Below, piece after piece: positions 23,591 through 34,673 of a stretch of DNA of 64,000 nt (positions are counted from its first letter, which is position 1; every line of letters starts with the position of its first letter). A program made the translations under genes and the position numbers. Location of the stretch: the NCBI GenBank assembly GCA_016802295.1, contig JAESIW010000090.1:372001-436000 (forward strand), written 5' to 3'. The notes beneath the pieces are model-generated. The model saw nothing but the letters and a program-made list of their open reading frames with translations, was not told where the DNA came from and searched no databases. Origin of the DNA: Brachionus rotundiformis. Its lineage: Eukaryota; Rotifera; Eurotatoria; Ploima; Brachionidae.

Positions 23591-23794
23591 GAAATTATCT
23601 ATTTCTGTCTCGCCTTCGCCAAGCAGCATCTATGCAAACACATCCTTGCCGTTTCTGCACAGTTAAAATTGGCTGATTGCGTTATTCCATTGGTAGCTAA
23701 ACAGATCCCAATTGGTCAGAGACGTCGAACTGGACGTCCGAAAAATGCTAAAAGAGCACTCATTAGATTACCTGATTTAATAATATTATTTTAA
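23591..23794 (+). pseudogene. SWIM zinc-finger transposase C-terminus (MULE-type relic)
   Basis: A 67-codon open stretch ends in a stop at 23792. It has the second half of a SWIM zinc finger (AFAKQHLCKHILAV), then a basic RRRTGRPKNAKRALIR tail. This order is typical of the C-terminus of Mutator-like transposases and related SWIM-domain proteins of animal transposons. Only one of the two leading SWIM cysteines is kept. Upstream the frame is closed by a stop at about 23585, and no catalytic domain is found. It is a dead fragment. Confidence 0.6.
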
Positions 23795-23863
23795 CTGAAC
23801 ATTTTATTATTTTTTTGAATTATTTTAATGAATAAATTTTACAATAAATTTACCGAAAAAATA

Positions 23864-24248
23864 CAATCCAAAACAAAGTTAACGCTCCGTTTAAGCATTG
23901 CTTGATCGGAGTATGCACAAAACGAATCAGAACACAAAACATTTTAAAACATACACATGAACATTTTGAAACATGTTTCGAAATGATTTTCAACTAGTTT
24001 TAGATGTTTTGATTGTTTTTTACTGTCTGACAAATAAACATCGAATAATTTATGCAAATAAAATTATAAAATAATTAAATTTTTTTTTAATGCACAAATC
24101 AAAACTATCTTCTAATTTTTTGTTTTGTATAGTGTGTTATGTTTTGTTTTGTTTTTGTTCTACTTTGGTTTTGCTCCGAAACAGTTTATAATCTGCTTGT
24201 ACAATAAGTAAACATTGAGCAAGTTTTCGTTAACTCTGTTTTGGATTG
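23864..24248. mobile_element. TA-flanked inverted-repeat element (Tc1/mariner-type MITE)
   Basis: A 385-base element bounded by inverted repeats. The left end reads CAATCCAAAACAAAGTTAACG, and the reverse complement of the right end differs at one of 21 positions. Each end abuts a TA dinucleotide (23862-23863 and 24249-24250), as expected from TA target duplication. Weaker pairing continues inward (CGGAG ... CTCCG). There is no coding frame, so it would depend on a transposase elsewhere. Confidence 0.65.
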
Positions 24249-25066
24249 TACTGTAAATATTGTAGCTATTTTTTTTAAACTAATTTACTGAATTATATTA
24301 TATTAATTTACCGACCATATAATATTTTGTCTTATCTAGAACATTGCAATTTTCTTTTGAAAATTAATTATTTTCTACAAACTATTCTTCATCAGAGCGA
24401 TTCTGATAAAATATAATATTTTATTTTCTAAATTCATATAGTTTGATTTCTAAGGTTAATATTCTTTTGAAAATTAACTTTTTTTGTCTAAGAAAACACT
24501 TTGTATTTTATAAAATATTTTGAAACGATCTGATAAAATTTATCAAAATAATAAGATATCAAAAAAAAAAGATTTTTTAATTTAAATATCTTAACTTAAA
24601 AAAGAAAATCTAAAATTATTTCTTCTATTAAAAAATTGGACTAAATTAAAGTGTGTTTTTAACAAAAAAATTTATATAATTAAGTAAAGTATATTTGTGC
24701 AATTTAAAAAAAATAGATTTATTGTAAAAACTATGTAATTTTTAATAAAATACTAAATATGATATTTTGTAAAAAAACACATTTGGAGAAAACCCAATGA
24801 CCGAGGATACATAATTCCTTCAGCTACTTCGAGAGGTATTGTTGCATGAATATAGCAAGTAATGCAATCAAATTGGTGGTTTTTAATTGATCTTCTAAAC
24901 TCTTTCAATGTTTCACATTCTTGAAAATATTCAAAATTTTTTTCTTCAATTAGAAACTAGCATCAATTGAAAAATATTTATGTAAGATAAAAAATTTAGC
25001 TCCTTGGTTTTAAATTAGTTTTCATTCTTTAATAAAAAGTATTGTTTTTTAAAAAGTAGTGGCAAT

Positions 25067-25255
25067 CAGAGTTGTCTTTAGGTCACATGCATAAGTCAAG
25101 TCAATGACTTAATATTTTAAAAAATTCAAAAAAAAATTTGCAACTCGTCTAAAACCGACTATTTTTTATTAATTTTTCGTTTTTCATGAAAATTTAAATG
25201 TAAATTCTAAGGTTTTTTAAATTTGACTCAAAACTGTGACTTATAAACAAGTCTG
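25067..25255. mobile_element. Short hAT-type MITE with 8-bp target duplication
   Basis: A 189-base element whose ends read CAGAGTTGTCTTTAGGTCACA and, reverse-complemented, CAGACTTGTTTATAAGTCACA. It is flanked by the 8-base near-duplicates GTGGCAAT and GTGACAAT (one mismatch). CAGR-type termini plus 8-bp duplications are diagnostic of hAT elements. A second, longer copy lies in an MDN1 intron (55766-56475). Confidence 0.7.
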
Positions 25256-25429
25256 GTGACAATTAATTAAAAATAGTGACTAATTAATTTAGTGTACAAT
25301 AATTTATTTATGTATCTTAATATTTTAAACTCAAATGTGAGAAAAAAAGTAAAATGTTCTTAGATATACTTACGATAACTAACTTTTAAATATAGTGCTT
25401 TAAAAATTGTCTTATTTGATTTTAAAAGG

Positions 25430-25569
25430 ATTCAATGTCCTATAAGTCCTGTTTTTGCGATTTCTATTAACAAATCACAAGGACAAACCTTAAAATTTGT
25501 TCGCATTTATTAATCTCAACAAGCTTTTACACATGGACAATTATACGTAGCTTTGTGAAGATAGTCTTC
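25430..25569 (+). pseudogene. Pif1-type helicase relic (probable Helitron)
   Basis: A stop-broken frame preserves two late superfamily-1 helicase motifs in the right order: PVFAISINKSQGQTL, then FTHGQLYVAL with a stop where SR should follow. This pairing is characteristic of Pif1 helicases, and in animal genomes it most often comes from Helitron Rep-helicases. In-frame stops after RIY and VAL show decay. A different Pif1-like source cannot be excluded. Confidence 0.6.
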
Positions 25570-26140
25570 AATGAAAAGTTTTTCTTACAAGAATTGTTGT
25601 TTATACAGAAATATTTATCTTATAAATATATATGAAAAAAATTTTTAATATCATTCAAGTGTAGTGAACTAAACCAGTATACAGTTACATCATCATCAAT
25701 ATCAATAATAGCACTTAATTTAATCATGAATTAAAAACATGATTAAATGATGTAAGTGCCATTCCTTTAGAAGTTGTTTGCTTATTTTGCGCTTTGCGCA
25801 CGGCACTATTTGTAGTTTTATTTATATTTAGTTTATATACAATTGTTTTATTATTAATTTAAAACTTCATTTTATGCTTCTTGTATTTTCCCTTTATTTC
25901 TGTATGTAACCATTTGGCTACTTAGAGTGGCCACTTTCTATTATTCATTTAGAAAATAAATTTATTAAATTGTAAACTTATTGTTTATTTTATTTGTTAT
26001 TGAATAATAAAGAATAAAATACTTTAATCATCAATATCAATTTTAAAATTTAGAATTTTTAATTAATTAAATAGATGAAAAATAACGTCTCCTTTTTTAT
26101 TGATATTATTCCTGCAGCAGAGCAACAGGGCATTGTGAAA

Positions 26141-26390
26141 TTTGGAACAAAAAACAAAAACAAAAATATCAAAATGCCAGAGCTCAAGTTCAGAAAGAGT
26201 AAAACATGTTCCGTGAATTGTACCACTTGGTACATCCTTCGTACCACCAATTTTATGATTCTGCAAAACTCTGCAATAAGTCTGCAAAATTCAGAACTTT
26301 GTGTAAAAAGGTGTTTCATCTTACAGAGCATGTTTTGCTTTTCAGAACTTCAGCTTTAGCATTTTTGATATTTTTTTTTTGTTTTTGTAC
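26141..26390 (-). mobile_element. Fold-back element, copy 1
   Basis: About 250 bases with long imperfect inverted arms: AAACAAAAA...ATATCAAAAATGC, then a region with AAGTTC and AAAACATG, mirrored at the right end. The whole unit recurs in opposite orientation at 47933-48176 with high similarity along its length. Parts of the interior (TTCTGAATTTTGCAGACTT) are repeated just outside the right arm at 26403-26426. Short open frames inside it on both strands are by-products of the symmetry. Superfamily unknown. Confidence 0.65.
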
Positions 26391-26702
26391 TTAAATTGAC
26401 AAAGTTCTGAATTTTGCAGACTTGTTGCAGAGTAACCGGTTAAACCTTGTAATCTTAATAATTGGGTAGAAATTAAAATTTTGAGGTATCGATTTTAATG
26501 GGCCATAATTTTGAAATAATATGGTAAATAAAAAGATAAGTAATTGGTCCAACTTCTATTTTACACAATAGAGCTTTTGCATGCACTTATTTTATTGCAC
26601 TTAAGCAAACATTTAAACTTAGATTTAAAAAAAAATAGCTTAAATTTTATTTATAATTTTCAATCAAAAAAAATATATTCAAAAAAAAATTAAATTTAAT
26701 AA

Positions 26703-29700
26703 TCAATAAGTCACCGTGGCATTTACAGTATTGATATTAGTCGTTTGATTGACTGTTGTTTGATTATCTAGACTATTTGATGTATGATTGCTTGTGACAA
26801 TAGTTGTCTCAACAGTCTCTGTTAGATTTATAGTTGTATTATTTGAATATGTATTGGTTGTTAATGTTTCATTATACTCTCCAGTAGAATTAAATGTAGT
26901 CTGGAATACAGTTTCTGTAGAATTGATTGTAGAGTTTTCTGTTGCGTTAATCGTTTGTGTGAAGTTGAGAGCGTCTGTCGAGTTAAAAGCTAAGGTCTGC
27001 TCGGTGGTAGCTGTGCCATTATCAGATGAAGTGTTATTCGAATCGCCCAGAAATATGCTTCCAGACTGAGTACCATAGAAAATACCTCCATCGGAGTCCA
27101 TCTCAGCTCCCGTGTTGTCCACTTGATTGTTGCTCTCAGCCGTTTCCCCGGACACATTGTACTTAATCAAAGAGTCACTTGAACCAATTAAAAGATTGTC
27201 ATCTGGATAGGTGTTCAGAGAAGATGCATTTTTGTTTTCCAACTCATTTACTTTTATGCTCTTGTTCTCGGTAAAGCTTTGTCTGCCAATCGAAAGTCTT
27301 GAGCTTGAAGAAGCCCAAATTTTCAAGTTACCACCCTCGGACAAGGTTATGATGTATCCATTGGACAGTTTGATCATGAAAAAGATTGAATAAGTTGCGC
27401 TAGACTCGGACACCATTGAGTAATCGCTTATCTTCCATATTTTAAACTTTTTCTGTGAAAATGTAACAAATGTGCTCGAATCAATGGCAAATGGAATCTT
27501 GGTAGGGCCATCATGGGCAACAAATGACCGCTTGGTGTTCAAATTAATGTCCAGTACATACACAGTACCGGCTACATCTCCGACCAGTATGTCCTCGTTG
27601 GCCAACACCAACGAGCCATAAACAGATGTGTCCAAACTGGAAGACTTGACTATTGTGCCGGTATTGAGTCCAATTATGCTCAAACAACCATCAACACACA
27701 TGGCAAACAAATATTCACTATTGACAAAATTGACCGAATGCACTGACTTTTCGAACACAGATACCTCATATTCTACCTGTCCATTCACCTTGTTTGTTAT
27801 CACCACCGAACCATCTGAATCACCACTGACTATTTTTGTTCTGCTCACTTTCATGCAATTAACTTTGGTCTTATGAGCAGCTAGTGACCAAATTGACTTT
27901 TGCGAGTCGTATTTGTAATATGTTTTCAGAGATTTAAAAATGTCCAATTGACCATATAGTGAACCAATTATTACTCTATGATCATAGTCAACTGTCAATC
28001 TGTGGGCATTCAGCGAAAATATGTTCACTACTCTCCGACTTGTCAGGCTGTATTCATAGAACCATGCTCTGGTACCGAGCAAAAATCTGTCCGAATTGAG
28101 CTTCTTGCACGATGTGACTTCTACATCGAAATCCATTGTTTTAAATGAATAGGACTGGAAATCTGTTGACCATATGCTGAATGAGCCAAATTGGTCCACT
28201 GTGACCAGCTCACCAGTTTTTATTTTGAACATAGACAAAAAACTTGTCTGCGTGCTAAACTCCTTGTAGAGAGTAAAGTTAGCCGAGTGCCATATTTTGA
28301 CCGAATTGCCATAATAGGTGGCAAATGAATAGGAATCAAGTGTATACAAATTGGCTGCTGAGCTATGCGAGCTAATTGTCTTAATGGTGGTCAAACTGCT
28401 GTCTAGAACGTGAACAGAGCCAGTTAGGTCAGTAAACAAGAGGACATTCTTGGAAAATATTAAACACTTGTGCAATTTGAAGCCAAATGAGTAGCTGGTT
28501 TCGAATTCTTTGCTATCTAAGTTGTAAATTCTGACCATGCCGTCATAAGTGACTATCAAAGCTTTCTGATAGGTCAGGAATTCAGTGGCAATGATGTCCA
28601 CACCAAATGAATAGGTGAACAAAGAGGCGCCTGTTGATTTATCGTAGGCGTAGAATTTGCCCTCTGAACACGAGCAAATTTTGTACTTATTTGACACAGA
28701 TAAAGTAGATATGCTCACATTGGTCACTGTTACTGAGCTTGATTCAATTGTGGTGAAACTATCGAACTGGTAGATGGCCACAGCAGAGCCTGTTTCAGTG
28801 CCGCATACCACACCAGTGCCATTTACTTCCACCTTTACAATCTTACTACTAGTTTCTAGGGTAAAAGTGCTTATGACCACTCCAGTGGATATCTTGTACA
28901 CCAATACATAGTTATTTACCGAAACCACAATTTCCCCACTGGTCAATTGGCTAATGCTGCTAATTGACTCCCAAGACTTTATCTCTCTTATGAAAACACC
29001 ACTTGTGGTCAATATATAAATGTTATAATCACTTGTGTAAACAATAGACTCACTCGAGTCACTGGTTGCCATGGCAACCATCATGTAACTAATTGTTACA
29101 TTAACTTTAATCTCACTAGTTATCTCATAAGTATCTTTTTTTCTAATAAATATTGAACTCTTGGTGCTGTAAACAAAGTCGCCGGATGAGAGTAAACTCA
29201 TCGAGGTCACCTCGTCACAGACTAATATTTGCTTGACTATGTTACCAGAATGATCCAAGACAACTATGGTCTGACTTTGTGTAACAACATAAATTTTCTC
29301 AGAAGTAACTAGCACGGAAGTTAGGGAACCGTACGATGCTAGGGACACAGTTTTGATTACTTGACCAGTGTCCAGGCTATAAAAAGTTAGCTTTCTCTCC
29401 TCTGAAACAGTGACAAAAGTGGTCGAGTTGATTATTTTTAGAGACCTGATTGTCTCTGAGGTAACTATTTCTCTCTCTACCACATTGGTCTCGGTGTTTC
29501 TGATCACAATTTTATTGCTGGAAGTGGTGACCAATTTTTTATTGACCACAGATACCGAAGTCAAAGACTGAGTGTGATCGGTATAGGTTTGGCTGCTGGT
29601 CACAGTTGTGGTGCTGCCTCCGCCGCCTCCACCGCTTGAGCCGCCCCCGCCGCTGCTTGACGAAGAGCTAGACGAACTACCATAGACTGGTATGAGAGCC

Positions 29701-29810
29701 AACGCGATCACTGTGCCAGTTACTGCTGTTACAATTACCACTGTTGACACCGTAGCTATGGTCAGGCCAATCGATGTTGTTCCAGCATCGCCATCAAAAA
29801 ATCGTCTCAT
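26703..29810 (-). CDS. Membrane-anchored beta-propeller glycoprotein
   Basis: A single-exon frame of 1,035 residues. A very short N-terminal tail is followed by one hydrophobic segment (about 13-43), then a Ser/Gly linker (about 45-66). About 800 residues of repeating short beta-strand units follow, for example SLKIINSTTFVTVSEERKL and KIVSGDSDGSVVITNKVNG, with WD40/quinoprotein-like spacing. That is enough for two propellers. The last roughly 120 residues are Thr/Asn-rich with some 15 N-glycosylation sequons and no second membrane segment. This layout predicts a type II membrane protein with its propellers and glycosylated tail outside the cell. Function is unknown; adhesion or surface-coat roles are guesses. 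A TATA-like tract lies about 45-55 bases before the start codon. Confidence 0.75.
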   Translation of the reverse strand: MRRFFDGDAGTTSIGLTIATVSTVVIVTAVTGTVIALALIPVYGSSSSSSSSSGGGGSSGGGGGGSTTTVTSSQTYTDHTQSLTSVSVVNKKLVTTSSNKIVIRNTETNVVEREIVTSETIRSLKIINSTTFVTVSEERKLTFYSLDTGQVIKTVSLASYGSLTSVLVTSEKIYVVTQSQTIVVLDHSGNIVKQILVCDEVTSMSLLSSGDFVYSTKSSIFIRKKDTYEITSEIKVNVTISYMMVAMATSDSSESIVYTSDYNIYILTTSGVFIREIKSWESISSISQLTSGEIVVSVNNYVLVYKISTGVVISTFTLETSSKIVKVEVNGTGVVCGTETGSAVAIYQFDSFTTIESSSVTVTNVSISTLSVSNKYKICSCSEGKFYAYDKSTGASLFTYSFGVDIIATEFLTYQKALIVTYDGMVRIYNLDSKEFETSYSFGFKLHKCLIFSKNVLLFTDLTGSVHVLDSSLTTIKTISSHSSAANLYTLDSYSFATYYGNSVKIWHSANFTLYKEFSTQTSFLSMFKIKTGELVTVDQFGSFSIWSTDFQSYSFKTMDFDVEVTSCKKLNSDRFLLGTRAWFYEYSLTSRRVVNIFSLNAHRLTVDYDHRVIIGSLYGQLDIFKSLKTYYKYDSQKSIWSLAAHKTKVNCMKVSRTKIVSGDSDGSVVITNKVNGQVEYEVSVFEKSVHSVNFVNSEYLFAMCVDGCLSIIGLNTGTIVKSSSLDTSVYGSLVLANEDILVGDVAGTVYVLDINLNTKRSFVAHDGPTKIPFAIDSSTFVTFSQKKFKIWKISDYSMVSESSATYSIFFMIKLSNGYIITLSEGGNLKIWASSSSRLSIGRQSFTENKSIKVNELENKNASSLNTYPDDNLLIGSSDSLIKYNVSGETAESNNQVDNTGAEMDSDGGIFYGTQSGSIFLGDSNNTSSDNGTATTEQTLAFNSTDALNFTQTINATENSTINSTETVFQTTFNSTGEYNETLTTNTYSNNTTINLTETVETTIVTSNHTSNSLDNQTTVNQTTNINTVNATVTY

Positions 29811-32800
29811 ATTCTCAAAAATTAGTTGTTATTAATACTCCAATTAACTAGATTTTATATATATGCCATTTTAATGTTTTGACTTGTTGTTTGTCAAAAT
29901 TGATAAAGTTTATATCATTTTAACAAGTTGGAAAAACCAAAAATTCCAATCAATTCAATTTATTGGTATGCACAAAAAAAAAAAACTTGGATAATTATTT
30001 TTTAATCTAATGCAACAAATGTAGCAAGGCAATAGGAATTCATATCATCATTTTATATATAATATTATATTTATATATTTAATATATATTAAATTGGCAT
30101 GTGTTTTTATTTCTTTAAACTTATTTATATGCATTATCAATAAAGAAATTTTCTTCAAAAACTTGCTCTCAAATTAGATCATATTCGATCAAGTTTAAAT
30201 TGTTTGAATAGATAGAATTTTTTTTATCAGATGAAGATTTTTTTTAAACAAATTGAATAAAATAAAATTTGAATTCTATCAAGTTTATTATATTGAGAAA
30301 TAGTTTAAAATTAGTATAAAAAAAGAATTTAGATTCTTGATCATGTTTATCAAGTATTGATCCTCATTTGAAAATTGATAAGGTTTACCAATTTTGTATA
30401 CAATTTGTTTTGTTTATCAGTTTTAAATATGTGCATTTTAATTGAGAACAAATTAAAATCTAAATATTGCTCTCTCATTTCCTAAATTGACCATTAGTCA
30501 CCCTCCTCTTTTTGCGACCGGGCTTGGGACCGGCTTGGGCAGAGTTATGACAGAGTCAAGAAGCCAGTGGGACGTTTATCATAAACAGCGCCACTCATCC
30601 GAGCACAAGGCTGCGAACTCGGCAACTATTTAGACTAGCTTGGAACCACAAACCAAGCGACTTCTCTCTTTCAATTGAGATAAAGTCTTAACTTAAGGCT
30701 TTCAAAGTTGCATCTTTTGGTCATCCTCTTTGGGATTAATATTCTAATTTTTTAAACTGAAAGCAAATAAGTTTTATGGAATCTTGAAAAAAAGCCGTTT
30801 AGTATAAATGGTTGACAAACCGTTTTTAATGTTAACAGCTAACAGTCATTTGATATGATGGGATTTTCAGATGAAAAAACTTACATCTGGTTCTGAGATG
30901 TGTAATTCTAATAAAACAGCTACAGAACAAGTTTACTAATAAGAGCCAACTTTGCTAGACTAAGCAATTCATTCAAGGGAATGACTCCCAGTTTTTTCAA
31001 CGAAAATCTGATTGTTTCGTTTCTTAAACTAATACGCGTTCTACTCGCGATCAACTCTTTTACTTAAACAACGACCCTGATTTATAAATAATTAGCTTAA
31101 TAAACTATTCAATAAATAATTAATGAAATTTTCTATCTAATTACTTGGTGATCAAAAAATTAACAGGAAAATTATAGAGATTTTCAAAAGGATATCCAAA
31201 AATTTCTTCAAAACGGAGTTGACAAAATTATTGAAAAAAATGGGGATTTAATATCTACGAAAAGAAGACCTGCTATAAAAAACATTTACCAGGCCTGGAC
31301 ATTGAAAGATTAAAAATTGGAAACAGTCAAATCCCAATCCGACATTCCTTGGTATAAAATTATATCCTCAGATTGACTACAAAGAACATCTAATGGTAAT
31401 TAACTCAAAACAAATCTCCTAAATTAACCTAATCAGAAAAGTTAGGATCTGTAAGTGGGAATCCTCAATAAAAATAAATAAAATGGTCCATATGTCTCCT
31501 ATTAGGTCACTTTTCGACTACTACTGTATAATAGTTCAATCGGGTACCCATAAGATCAAATCCGAAATTCAAAAGATGCAAAATCGGATTTTGAAAATCA
31601 TCAAATATTTCCCATTTGAGACAAGTATCAATACAATTCATAAAGAACTAAAAATTGATCTGATCGATGACAGCTATTTTTGAAATTTGTTCCTACAAAG
31701 CAGAACCATGAATTAATAGCTGAAGAATCAAAGGAATATCTGGTTGATAACATCAGCAGAAACAACACAAAATACAAAACTTCATTCGATATTATACCTT
31801 CTAATTGACAAAAATAAATGAGTGGAACAAATTACCAATAGTAGTTACCAATGCAAAATCCGTGAATGAATTTAAAAACAAACTCGATAAACATTTAAAA
31901 TTGAAATAATTAATTTTCCTATTAACATAATTAAACAACTATAAGGACTTATGTTAAAAATCAGACAGCTACCATAGCGAGGCGACTTATTGTCTTGCTC
32001 CGCAGTTAATCTGCTGTAGCTCATTATTATTATTATTATTAAATAAAAATTATATAAAAAAAAAATTTCTTAATTTCTTTCCTTTTTTTTATATTTATCT
32101 AAATTTTCTAAAATTAAAACTACTTAAAAGAGGGCTGAAATTCGGAGATGCTCTGCAAATTCCTCTTTCCTAAATTATCCTTTAAACAAATAAATAAATA
32201 TAAAAAATTTGAAGATCAAGCAACAAAGAAGCATGTCAAAAGCATTTAAGCCTAAATAAAACCAAATTTTGTCATTAAATCTATTAATTTTAAAAAAGTA
32301 ATTATCTCATTAATCCATATGTGAATTATTCTAGATTAGATATTTAGTTGAAGCAAATCACTAGGAAATAAAATGTATCATCATCATCTAAATTAATTAA
32401 ACTTGTTGAAACGCTAAAAGTAATTATTTCACTAGTAATGGCTGGAACTGTCAGGATCTGATTTTAAGTGGACTGTTCAAGTGAAAAGTGTTTGGGATAA
32501 AGAAAAAGACACTTGGAATGCTTAAGTGAACGTTTTCAGTAAAGAAAAGAACTTTTGGGCAACACCTATTACTGTCTATATACTGTCTATTAATTTGGAA
32601 TATATATCATTTGATTTTTAATTTAAACATTTAAATAAAACTTTTCTTTATTAAGATATATTTTAATTAATTTCAGTCAATGACTTTTGACCAGCACAGA
32701 AAATTGCTATACCTCATTATCTGACTAAACTAGATTTATAGTTTAGTTTAGCTAAGACCTATCAGTAATGATTGATTGGCTCTTGGAACTTTGGGTAACT

Positions 32801-33398
32801 TAAATTCCTACCAAGCTATGAATTAATGAATTAAATAAAACATTTGCTTTGATAATGAACCTAACGTGAACCATGTAATCTTATTACCGCCCATCTAATT
32901 TTAGCCTTCTATTCCAAAGATGTCTTTAGCCGCTCGAATAAGCCAAGAGCTATTTTTCAAATTCAAAGAATTCTTAGGTATTAATTAGGGTTTTAATTAA
33001 AGCATAGACTAGGTATTTATAAAAATGCCAAACCTTCTAGGGAATCCTGATTGATAAGTCTTCCATCAAATCAGAAAGTATACCTAGACATTTTCATACT
33101 TTTTCTAGTATCTGATTATCTGAAACAACAAAAATCATTTTTCAAATAATATTTTATTATTAATTAATAGATAAATTTAAATAATAAAATAGATGTAGAA
33201 AGAATTGTGCACACATTTGCACATGCCAAATACGCCTGTTATTTAAAACTAATTTTCCAATTCATTCTAAAGGTTAGATCCAGCTCAATTATTTCTAATT
33301 AGATAAGATTACATTTAATGTCATTGTCAAAAAATAAAAAGCCAATAATTATTATTTAAATTTAAAACTAATTTGCACAACATTAGCAGTAACAAGAC
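29811..33398. other. Intergenic region with LINE relic and a GC-rich island
   Basis: The stretch 30490-30670 is GC-richer than its surroundings and starts with a short direct repeat (GGGCTTGGGACC / GGCTTGGGC). A 28-codon frame from an ATG at 30548 is the only coding hint and is too short to call. A LINE relic occupies about 31290-31910. The remainder is AT-rich with nothing recognised. Confidence 0.5.
31290..31910 (+). pseudogene. Non-LTR retrotransposon reverse transcriptase relic (3' end)
   Basis: Broken frames preserve the C-terminal reverse-transcriptase region in order. These are PTFLGIKLYP near 31345, then MSPIRSLFDYYCIIVQSG and IQKMQNRILKIIKYFP (31493-31615), then the downstream SINTIHKELKIDLIDD. 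After a stop at 31681 a shifted frame continues into a KWN-type tail ending in an EFKNKLDKHLK-like sequence around 31910. This is the layout of the end of a LINE ORF2. Stops and shifts show it is inactive. Confidence 0.75.
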
Positions 33399-34673
33399 AT
33401 GTCTTTAGTGGAACTCAATTTACCATACTATTTGAGAGTGGTTGCTTTGCCATGCATAATCATATTCGGCTTTGTGCTCAACATAATCTGCTACTTTGTG
33501 ACCAGAAAGATCCGCAACTTGTCCATAACAAGCCACTACATGGGCTCACTTGGCCTCATCGACTCAGGGGTTCTCCTAGTCGGTGGCGTAAACATGTGGG
33601 TCCATACCATAAACCCAGATCTATCATTCACTCTCTTGTCCATCCTGAGCTGTAAATTTGTGCCATTTTTTTTCTACACATTCGCTGACTGGTCAGTGTT
33701 TGTGATCTTGATCATGACAGCCGAGAGGCTGTACGCGGTCTGGAAGCCGCTCAAAGCGGTCAAAATCAACCGCAAACTCCAATTCAAAGTTACCATAATC
33801 GCATCTGCATGCCTCAGTTGCTTTATCAACTGCCATTTTTTGCTCACACATTCGGTCATCAAGGCCAGAAAAGAATTCTTTGAACAAGAAACCAACCATA
33901 CTGACGAGTACCAGTCCATTTGTATAGACACATTTTGGCACGAGTTCTACCAAAGCTACTGGATCTACATAGACGCAATGATCTATTCATTTGTGCCATT
34001 CTGTCTGCTCAGCTTGTTCAATGTGTTCATAGTCAAGTCGTTGTTCAAGGCGGCCGATGAGAGCTTTCAGCTGCTGGAAGAGAACTTGTTCAGAAAGAAG
34101 AAGAAGGCCCAGAGAAGCGTGTTGGTGGGGCCTAGGCCACTGGGCAACGGGAATGGGTGTAGTGGAGTGCGCTTTGGCAGTGTGAGAGAGTCCCTGGAGT
34201 TGGTGTTCTCGGGTGGAAAAAAGACCAAGCGCCTCAGGACCAGAATCGAGTTGTACCATCCGTACAGAAAGCTGAACAGAAGAATAGCCCTGATGCTGTT
34301 GACCTTGAATATTTCTTTTTTAGTATTCTCAATGCCGATGGTGGTCATGCAAATAATTTACTTTGCGGTGCCGCAGTTCTTGGACAGCGGCTTTGAGCCC
34401 ACGCTGGATCAAAACATTACCACACCGTTTGTGATCATTTCAGAAGTGCCAATAAACGAGGACGCCATTGCCAAATTTGACCTGATCAAGGCCATAGCTG
34501 AGCTTCTCCAATATTTGAACCATAGTACCAATTTTTTTTTGTACTCAATTAGTGGCAAGACTTTTCGCAATGAGACAAAAAAGTTTTTTATAAAAAATTT
34601 CAATTGTTGGAAAAACAGAAGACACCAAAAATCTACCAAATGTTCAATCAGATATTCTTTTAAGTCTGTTTAA
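33399..34673 (+). CDS. Class A (rhodopsin-like) GPCR, peptide-receptor type
   Basis: A single-exon frame of 424 residues with seven hydrophobic segments at about 12-34, 45-68, 86-108, 128-150, 187-213, 296-323 and 363-385. C85 at the start of TM3 and C175 in the second loop can form the conserved disulfide. The DRY motif is ERL (residues 109-111). TM6 carries FSMP and TM7 ends NHSTNFFLYSISG, where HSTNFFLY replaces NPxxY. This TM7 pattern is common in invertebrate neuropeptide receptors. The third cytoplasmic loop is long and basic. A plasma-membrane receptor for an unknown peptide is the likely role. No signal peptide is expected. It sits isolated between two gene deserts. Confidence 0.85.
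   Translation: MSLVELNLPYYLRVVALPCIIIFGFVLNIICYFVTRKIRNLSITSHYMGSLGLIDSGVLLVGGVNMWVHTINPDLSFTLLSILSCKFVPFFFYTFADWSVFVILIMTAERLYAVWKPLKAVKINRKLQFKVTIIASACLSCFINCHFLLTHSVIKARKEFFEQETNHTDEYQSICIDTFWHEFYQSYWIYIDAMIYSFVPFCLLSLFNVFIVKSLFKAADESFQLLEENLFRKKKKAQRSVLVGPRPLGNGNGCSGVRFGSVRESLELVFSGGKKTKRLRTRIELYHPYRKLNRRIALMLLTLNISFLVFSMPMVVMQIIYFAVPQFLDSGFEPTLDQNITTPFVIISEVPINEDAIAKFDLIKAIAELLQYLNHSTNFFLYSISGKTFRNETKKFFIKNFNCWKNRRHQKSTKCSIRYSFKSV

Larger units (their letters stand above)
23086..26702. other. Intergenic region rich in transposon relics
   Basis: This 3.6-kb gap separates two minus-strand genes. It contains, in order, a SWIM zinc-finger transposase relic, a TA-flanked inverted-repeat element, a short hAT-type element, a Pif1-type helicase relic and a fold-back element, each listed separately. 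The rest is AT-rich without recognisable content. Confidence 0.65.

Noticed and set aside
26059..26394. Several short frames on both strands
   Set aside because: They arise from the inverted arms of the fold-back element.
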